From: CAZEFK01 sp964511405
GTDB lineage: Bacteria; Pseudomonadota; Alphaproteobacteria; Elsterales; Elsteraceae
DNA length: 10,396 nt
NCBI GenBank assembly: GCA_964511405.1
Contig: CAZEFK010000233.1
Span: 1-10,396 of the forward strand
Direction of reading: 5' to 3'
The notes beneath the pieces were generated by a model. It had not been told where the DNA came from, did not search any database, and saw nothing but the letters and a program-made list of their open reading frames with translations. How positions within the stretch are numbered: position 1 is the first letter of the stretch; each line of letters begins with the position of its first letter. A program made the position numbers and the translations under genes. Below are positions 6,220 through 10,396 of this stretch, in pieces.

Positions 6220-6626
6220 GTGGCAAGAGATGTCGCTGGACAAAGCCGAGCCCCAACCAAAGCCGGTGCGCTGGATCGGATCGAGTCGTGATGATCTGGG
6301 CGGCTTCCCGGAGGCCGTGCGGCTCCGGGTCGGCGGAGCGCTGTGGAAAGCGCAGCTTGGCCGTAAGGCGCTCTGGACGAAGCCGCTGAAGGGTTCGGCA
6401 GCGCTGGCGTGCTTGCGGTGGTGGACGACCACGACGGCGATACCTATCGCCGGTCTATACGGTTCGCTTCGCGGGCCTGGTTTACGTCCTGCATGCCTTC
6501 CAGAAGAAGGCCAAGCGCGGGATCGCCACGCCGCGCGCCGACATGGTGTTGATCGAGCAAAGGCTCAAACGGGCTGCAGAGGATTACGAGCGATGGCTGA
6601 CCGCCACGAAGACGACATCCCGGTGA
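6203..6626 (+). pseudogene. HigB/RelE-like toxin (Gp49/DUF891 type), broken by two frameshifts
   Basis: Three consecutive frames together give one HigB-like toxin, a family of ribosome-dependent mRNA interferases. Frame one (6203-6394) carries KPVRWIGSSRDDL and the block ending TKPLKG. Frame two (6394-6450) continues as FGSAGVLAVVDDHDGDTYR. Frame three (6453-6626) finishes with VYTVRFAGLVYVLHAFQKK and IATPRADMVLIEQRLKRAAEDY. Each junction needs one missing base, around 6394 (a TTT reduced to TT) and 6451. The stop TGA (6624-6626) overlaps the antitoxin start by 34 bp, as usual for this toxin-first arrangement. The start may be ATG 6203 or 6230; neither has a good Shine-Dalgarno. Real decay or base-calling errors would look the same. 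Confidence 0.75.
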
Positions 6627-6934
6627 CCGAGAGTTCCGACAACGTGTTCGCAGACCTCGGCGTGGCCGAGCCCGACGAGGAGCTGACCAAGGCACAGCTC
6701 GCCAGTCACATCCGGCAAGCGATCAAACGCCAACGGCTGACCCAACTGGCGGCCGCGGTGTTGATGGGCCTCGATCAGCCGAAGGTATCGGCCCTGGTGA
6801 ACGGACGGCTCGACGGCTTCTCCAGCGATCGGCTGATGCGCTGCCTGACGGCCCTCGGCCAGGACGTGGACATCGTGGTCAAATCGGCACCGGAGGGCCG
6901 CGGGCGCATCCGCGTCGTGGATACGGCGGCATGA
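6593..6934 (+). CDS. HigA-like antitoxin, XRE/HTH_37-type regulator
   Basis: This 113-residue protein has an acidic N-terminal part (residues 1-33) and a helix-turn-helix at about 47-88: LTQLAAAVLMGLDQPKVSALVNG followed by SSDRLMRCLTALG. That is the signature of XRE-like antitoxins paired with Gp49-type toxins. It would bind the toxin and repress the pair, probably at the dyad AATGCCA-N4-TGGCATT upstream. The ATG at 6593 lies inside the 3' end of the toxin frame. The frame is intact although the toxin is broken, so it may persist as a solitary regulator or as protection against related toxins. The upstream in-frame extension to 6203 is the first toxin frame, not part of this gene. Confidence 0.85.
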   Translation: MADRHEDDIPVTESSDNVFADLGVAEPDEELTKAQLASHIRQAIKRQRLTQLAAAVLMGLDQPKVSALVNGRLDGFSSDRLMRCLTALGQDVDIVVKSAPEGRGRIRVVDTAA

Positions 6935-7031
6935 TCCGGCACCCAGCCTGTTTGCCGCCGATCGCCGCCGATACTGCGCAAGCCATACGGCAGCCAATGG
7001 CGGGACGCCGACGGGCGCCTACATCGGCGGA

Positions 7032-7250
7032 ATGGCAAGGCGATGCGAACCATTTCCCTCTGGCTTTGACGATCTCTTCGACTACACCGAATCGGCGGCG
7101 CACCGCCCCGGGCGGCCGATCAAGGACGACCTCACCGGTTGGCGGGTGCTCGACGACTGGCCATCGCGCGTACCGGTCTCGACGGCCGAGGTCGACCTGT
7201 TTGAAGCCTGGTTCGGTGATGTCTTCGACACACTGTTTGGCTCAACCTGA
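7032..7250 (+). CDS. Small acidic hypothetical protein upstream of the recombinase
   Basis: This 72-residue protein is rich in Asp, Phe and Trp, with the segments FDDLFDYTE, RPGRPIKDDLTGWRVLDDW and a C-terminal amphipathic EVDLFEAWFGDVFDTLFG. No transmembrane segment or known enzymatic motif is seen. It starts at ATG 7032, with only a weak GGCGGA in front, and ends 18 bp before the recombinase start, on the same strand, so the two are probably cotranscribed. A role as a small partner of the recombinase is plausible from position only. Two overlapping frames in the same region look non-coding. I cannot name the family. Confidence 0.55.
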   Translation: MARRCEPFPSGFDDLFDYTESAAHRPGRPIKDDLTGWRVLDDWPSRVPVSTAEVDLFEAWFGDVFDTLFGST

Positions 7251-7268
7251 GCCGACCGGGCGCGGTTG

Positions 7269-9062
7269 ATGACCCTGCCTCTGCGTGCTGCGCTGTACCT
7301 GCGCGTCTCGACGGCGCGGCAAGCCGAGCATGACGTCTCGATCCCCGATCAGCGGCGCCAGGGCGAAGCATACTGCCGGGCACGCGGCTATGCGCTTGTG
7401 GACGTGTTCGTCGAGCCGGGCGCCTCGGCCATCAACGACCGCCGCCCGGAATTCCAGCGCATGGTCGAGGCCGGCACCGCGCATCCCGCCGCCTTCGACA
7501 TCGTCGTCGTGCACAGCTTCAGCCGGTTCTTCCGCGATCACTTTGAGTTGGAGTTCTACGTCCGGAAGCTCGCCCGCAACGGCGTGCGGCTGGTCTCGAT
7601 CACCCAGGAGCTGGGCGACGACCCGATGCACGTCATGATGCGGCAGATCATGGCGCTGTTCGATGAGTACCAGTCGAAGGAAAACGCCAAGCACGTCCTG
7701 CGGGCGCTCAAGGAGAATGCCCGGCAGGGGTTCTGGAACGGCTCGCTGCCGCCGATCGGCTACCGGGTCGTCGCGGCCGAGCAGCGCGGCGCCAAGGTCA
7801 AGAAGAAGCTGGAGGTCGACCCGCTGCACGCGCCGACGGTGCGGCTGGTGTTCAAGCTGGCGCTGGAGGGCGACGGTGCCTCGGGCCCGATGGGCGTCAA
7901 GTCGATCGTCAAATACCTCAACGCGCGCAGGATCTTCACACGGAATGGCGGACGCTGGGGCATCGGCCAGGTGCATCGAATCCTGACCCGGCCGACCTAT
8001 GCCGGGCGCCACGAGTTCAACAAGCGCACCAAGGCCAAGCAGCTGAAGCCCGAGGCGGAGGTGATCGGGGTCGACGTGCCGCCACTGATCGATCAGGCGA
8101 CCTTCGATTCCGTCCAGGCGCGCTTGCACTCCCGCAATCCGAAGGTGATGCCGGCGCGGGTCGTCAGTGGGCCGACGCTGCTAACTGGCATCTGCTTCTG
8201 TGCCGGCTGTGGCGGCGCCATGACGATCCGAACGGGCAAGAGCGGACGCTACCGTTACTACGCCTGCTCGATTGCGGCGCGGCAGGGTGAGACTGGCTGT
8301 AAGGGTCGCTCGATCCGGATGGAGGCACTGGACGACTTGGTTGCCCGCCATCTGGAAGAACGGCTGCTCGATCCCGATCGCCTCGCCGATGTCCTGGCGG
8401 CCGTCCTGGATCGCCGCGCCGACCGCGCAGCCCGGAGCCGGGAGCATGTGACCGAGCTGAACAAACGTGCGGCGGAAGCCGACGCCCGACTACGGCGCCT
8501 GTACGACGCTATCGAGACGGGCGTGGCCGATCTGGACGATCCTGCGCTCAAGGAGCGCGTGGCAGAGTTGAAGGCGGTCCGAGATCAGGCGCGCGTTAAC
8601 GCCCAACGGGCCGAACAGACTACCGATGGCGTTGCCGCATCGATCACCCCGGCCCAGGTCGCCACTTTTGCAGCCGAGGCACGCACCCGCATGCGCCTAC
8701 CGGACGGCGGCTATCGCCGCGACCACCTGCGCGCACTCGCCCAGCGCGTCGAAGTCGCCGACCGCGAAGTCCGCATCATGGGATCGAAAGGCAATCTGCT
8801 GCGCGCCCTGGCCGGCGGCGCAGAACCGGCTACGTCAAGCGTGCCCAGATCGGTACTGAGCTGGCGGAGGGGGTGGGATTCGAACCCACGGTACCATCGC
8901 TGGTACAACGGTTTTCGAGACCGCCCCGATCGGCCACTCCGGCACCCCTCCAGCGGCGGCGTGGGTACCACGGGCGAACGGGTTTTCCAAGCGCGACGAT
9001 GGCCGGGGCCGGTCCGTAACGCCGCAGGCCCCGCCGGGCAGGCCTCGCGACAACCCCATTGA
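7269..9062 (+). CDS. Large serine recombinase (resolvase/invertase family integrase)
   Basis: The N-terminal resolvase domain (about 7-150) carries the catalytic Ser14 in YLRVST, Arg12, and Arg86/Arg89 in SFSRFFRD. A recombinase domain (about 155-285) follows, with GYRVV and RILTRPTYAGRHEF. A zinc ribbon has C311, C314, C333 and C344. After it comes a coiled-coil region (about 375-450) rich in Arg, Ala and Glu. It cuts and rejoins DNA through a phosphoserine link to integrate or excise an element. ATG 7269 is chosen over the TTG immediately before it. The family core ends at about residue 530. The last 66 residues (from W532) are the antisense reading of the tRNA-Ser gene and flanking DNA (RRGWDSNPR), and the stop TGA falls in the -35 box of rplU. 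Confidence 0.9.
   Translation: MTLPLRAALYLRVSTARQAEHDVSIPDQRRQGEAYCRARGYALVDVFVEPGASAINDRRPEFQRMVEAGTAHPAAFDIVVVHSFSRFFRDHFELEFYVRKLARNGVRLVSITQELGDDPMHVMMRQIMALFDEYQSKENAKHVLRALKENARQGFWNGSLPPIGYRVVAAEQRGAKVKKKLEVDPLHAPTVRLVFKLALEGDGASGPMGVKSIVKYLNARRIFTRNGGRWGIGQVHRILTRPTYAGRHEFNKRTKAKQLKPEAEVIGVDVPPLIDQATFDSVQARLHSRNPKVMPARVVSGPTLLTGICFCAGCGGAMTIRTGKSGRYRYYACSIAARQGETGCKGRSIRMEALDDLVARHLEERLLDPDRLADVLAAVLDRRADRAARSREHVTELNKRAAEADARLRRLYDAIETGVADLDDPALKERVAELKAVRDQARVNAQRAEQTTDGVAASITPAQVATFAAEARTRMRLPDGGYRRDHLRALAQRVEVADREVRIMGSKGNLLRALAGGAEPATSSVPRSVLSWRRGWDSNPRYHRWYNGFRDRPDRPLRHPSSGGVGTTGERVFQARRWPGPVRNAAGPAGQASRQPH
8862..8951 (-). tRNA. tRNA-Ser(CGA)
   Basis: This is a complete class II tRNA of 90 nt including an encoded CCA (complement of 8862-8864). 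The acceptor stem GGAGGGG pairs with CCCCTCC. The D-arm is CCG/CGG. The anticodon stem GCGGT/ACCGT has loop CTCGAAA, and the anticodon CGA (8917-8915) reads UCG. The long variable arm GTACCA-GCGA-TGGTAC is diagnostic of serine, leucine and tyrosine tRNAs. The T-arm is GTGGG-TTCGAAT-CCCAC, and the discriminator base is G, as in tRNA-Ser. The recombinase frame passes over the gene on the other strand. Its 3' end is the likely attachment site. Confidence 0.97.
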
Positions 9063-9086
9063 CGGCTCGGCGCGCATCGCTATAGT
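9059..9086 (+). promoter_or_regulatory. Sigma-70 promoter of rplU-rpmA
   Basis: TTGACG (9059-9064), a 16-bp spacer and TATAGT (9081-9086) form a strong housekeeping promoter. Transcription would start near 9093, leaving a leader of about 60 nt before rplU. The recombinase stop codon TGA lies inside the -35 hexamer. Confidence 0.8.
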
Positions 9087-9154
9087 GCGCGCTCCCCGGG
9101 CGGCCCGGCCGTCCCGGCGAATGGTGTTGCGCAAGCTTTATTCGGCAGAGCCCA

Positions 9155-9472
9155 ATGTACGCAGTCATCAAGACCGGCGGGAAGCAGTACCGCGTCGCCG
9201 AGGGCGACGTGATCACCGTCGAGCGCATTCCCGGCGAGGCGGGCGCCGCGGTCACCCTGGACCAAGTGCTGATGACCGGCACGGCCGGCACGGTCACCGT
9301 CGGGTCGCCGCTGGTCGCGGGCGCCACCGTCACGGCCGAGCTGGTCGAGCAGTCGCGCGGTCCGAAGGTCATCGTCTTCAAGAAGCGCCGCCGCCAGAAC
9401 TCGCGCCGCAAGAACGGCCACCGCCAGGACCTGAGCGTCCTCAAGATCACCGGCATCCAGGCCTCGGCCTGA
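9155..9472 (+). CDS. rplU: 50S ribosomal protein L21
   Basis: The 105-residue protein starts with MYAVIKTGGKQYRVAEGD and contains the L21 hallmark VFKKRRRQNSRRKNGHRQ near the C-terminus (about 74-91), ending with ITGIQA. It binds 23S rRNA in the large subunit. Length and sequence match the standard short form; the long basic or Ala/Lys-rich tail seen in some alphaproteobacteria is absent. It is first in the operon, 30 bp ahead of rpmA and driven by the promoter at 9059-9086. The Shine-Dalgarno is weak (GGCAGAG). Confidence 0.98.
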   Translation: MYAVIKTGGKQYRVAEGDVITVERIPGEAGAAVTLDQVLMTGTAGTVTVGSPLVAGATVTAELVEQSRGPKVIVFKKRRRQNSRRKNGHRQDLSVLKITGIQASA

Positions 9473-9502
9473 GCGCCGGCCCTAAACTAGGAGCGTCCCC
9501 CC

Positions 9503-9799
9503 ATGGCCCATAAGAAAGCAGGCGGCAGCTCGCGCAACGGCCGCGACAGCGCCGGCCGGCGCCTGGGCGTCAAGAAGTTCGGCGGCGAGCAGGTGCTGGC
9601 CGGCAACATCCTGGTCCGCCAGCGCGGCACCCAGTTCTACCCGGGCGCCAATGTCGGCATGGGCCGCGACCACACGCTGTTCGCGCTGGTCCAGGGCCAG
9701 GTGCGCTTCCACAAGACCCGCGACACCGTCACCGTGCTGATCGACCCGGCACCGGTTCCGGCCAACGACCAGCCGGCTCCGGCGGTCGCCGCCGAGTAG
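9503..9799 (+). CDS. rpmA: 50S ribosomal protein L27
   Basis: The 98-residue protein starts with MAHKKAGGSSRNGRDS and continues with RLGVKKFGGEQVLAGNILVRQRG, the standard L27 core whose N-terminal tail reaches towards the peptidyl-transferase centre. The last 17 or so residues are an Ala/Pro-rich extension beyond the usual core. It needs no N-terminal cleavage site of the kind found in Firmicutes. AGGAG (9489-9493) lies 9 nt before the ATG. It is cotranscribed with rplU. Confidence 0.98.
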   Translation: MAHKKAGGSSRNGRDSAGRRLGVKKFGGEQVLAGNILVRQRGTQFYPGANVGMGRDHTLFALVQGQVRFHKTRDTVTVLIDPAPVPANDQPAPAVAAE

Positions 9800-9808
9800 C
9801 CGCTTCCC

Positions 9809-9858
9809 GGGCCCGGGCGGGCCCTCCCCGGCACGGCCGCGGCGGGCCTCGTCCGCCG
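9809..9858 (+). terminator. GC-rich hairpins between rpmA and obgE, possible attenuator
   Basis: GGGCCC (9809-9814) and GGGCCC (9819-9824) can pair around a 4-nt loop. A second hairpin pairs CGGCGG (9840-9845) with CCGCCG (9853-9858), competing with a longer CACGGC/GCCGTG pairing. Neither has a T-run, so full termination is unlikely; partial attenuation that sets obgE below the ribosomal genes is possible. Confidence 0.3.
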
Positions 9859-9904
9859 TGGCCCAGCCCTGGGATCTCGATCCCGCTCAACCCGTGGCCC
9901 GACC

Positions 9905-10396
9905 ATGAAGTTCCTCGACCAAGCCAAGGTCTATGTGCGCAGCGGCGACGGCGGCGCCGGTTGTGTCGCGTTCCGGCGCGAGAAGTTCATCGAGTTCGGC
10001 GGCCCCGACGGGGGCAATGGCGGCCGCGGCGGCGACGTCGTCATCGAGGCGCTGCCCAACCTCAACACGCTGATCGATTTCCGCTACCAACAGCATTTCA
10101 AGGCCCGCAACGGCACGCCCGGGATGGGCGCCAACCGCACCGGCCCCGACGGCGCCGACGTGGTGCTGCGCGTGCCGGTCGGGACCCAGATCCTCGACGA
10201 GGACGGCGAGACGGTCCTGCTGGACCTGACGGAACCCGGCCGCCATCGCCTGCTCAAGGGCGGCGACGGCGGCTTCGGCAACAGCCATTACAAATCCTCG
10301 ACCAACCGGGCGCCGCGCCAGGCCGGGCGCGGCTGGCCGGGCGAGGAGCGCTGGATCTGGCTGCGGCTGAAGCTGATCGCCGACGCCGGGCTGGTC
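9905..10396 (+). CDS. obgE: GTPase Obg (ObgE/CgtA), 5' part
   Basis: The first 164 residues of the ribosome-associated GTPase Obg are present; the gene runs off the right edge. The glycine-rich Obg fold is clear: MKFLDQAKVYVRSGDGGAG, FRREKFIEFGGPDGGNGGRGGDV, then GTPGMGANRTGPDGAD and LKGGDGGFGN. The sequence stops at LIADAGLV, immediately before the GTPase P-loop, which must lie beyond the window. Obg acts in 50S assembly and stress signalling. It follows rpmA by 105 bp, the usual rplU-rpmA-obgE order. No good Shine-Dalgarno is visible before the ATG. Confidence 0.97.
   Translation, partial: MKFLDQAKVYVRSGDGGAGCVAFRREKFIEFGGPDGGNGGRGGDVVIEALPNLNTLIDFRYQQHFKARNGTPGMGANRTGPDGADVVLRVPVGTQILDEDGETVLLDLTEPGRHRLLKGGDGGFGNSHYKSSTNRAPRQAGRGWPGEERWIWLRLKLIADAGLV

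Larger units (their letters stand above)
1..8864. mobile_element. Integrated accessory island, right boundary at tRNA-Ser
   Basis: This stretch contains a partial IS21 gene, a restriction-modification-like cassette, a toxin-antitoxin pair and a serine recombinase. It stops at the 3' CCA end of a tRNA-Ser gene, beyond which only housekeeping genes follow. A recombinase gene next to a tRNA 3' end, facing it, is the classic layout of a site-specifically integrated element. No duplicated tRNA 3' segment was found elsewhere in the window, so the left boundary lies outside it or has been lost. Boundary and unity of the island are inferred; it may be a composite of several insertions. Confidence 0.5.

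Noticed and set aside
6935..7068. Short frame continuing after the antitoxin stop with GSQWRDADGRLHR
   Set aside because: It looks mildly coding but has no conventional start codon and only about 40 codons; possibly a remnant, not supportable as a gene.
6931..7269. 112-codon frame starting at an ATGA overlap with the antitoxin stop
   Set aside because: The Arg/Pro/Ser/Thr-rich composition is typical of an out-of-frame reading; the frame at 7032-7250 over the same DNA is far more protein-like.
7242..8129. 295-codon minus-strand frame opposite the recombinase
   Set aside because: It is a His/Arg/Leu-rich antisense shadow; the plus strand encodes a clear serine recombinase.
1..8861. A second copy of the tRNA-Ser 3' end (other attachment site)
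   Set aside because: By eye no repeat of the tRNA T-arm or acceptor sequence was found in the rest of the window; it must lie outside or be absent.
1..10396. CRISPR array
   Set aside because: No regularly spaced direct repeats of CRISPR size were seen; the 22-23 bp tandem units at 643-720 have no unique spacers of that kind.

Overview
The right end of this window (about 8860-10396) is chromosomal backbone from a GC-rich bacterium, most likely an alphaproteobacterium. A tRNA-Ser(CGA) gene on the minus strand is followed by rplU, rpmA and the first 164 codons of obgE on the plus strand. The alphaproteobacterial assignment is an inference from the style of the Obg N-terminus, the short L21 and the high GC; it was not tested by a search.

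Everything left of the tRNA 3' end looks like an integrated accessory island. From the tRNA inward it holds: a large serine recombinase (7269-9062) whose reading frame runs through the whole tRNA gene; a 72-residue hypothetical protein just upstream of it; a HigBA-like toxin-antitoxin pair in which the toxin frame is broken twice and the antitoxin is intact (6203-6934); and a minus-strand module (5583 to 1150). The module consists of a MerR-type regulator, a 1035-residue gamma-class N6-adenine DNA methyltransferase and a translationally coupled 239-residue protein with a PD-(D/E)xK constellation. It reads as a compact restriction-modification or defence system controlled by its own MerR-like protein. 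A 59-bp compound palindrome sits directly in front of the regulator gene and is the obvious operator candidate.

The left end holds the 3' part of an IS21-family istB (2-433), then a roughly 104-nt imperfect hairpin (447-550), a small minus-strand reading frame with a 15-residue internal repeat (592-801, with coding-like sequence upstream but no ATG), and about 350 bp with short repeats but no convincing gene.

The most interesting points are the regulator-methyltransferase-nuclease cassette with its palindromic control region and apparent CTG start, the recombinase/tRNA-Ser overlap that marks a probable attachment site, and the decayed toxin beside an intact antitoxin. The second copy of the attachment site, expected at the far end of the island, is not in the window.
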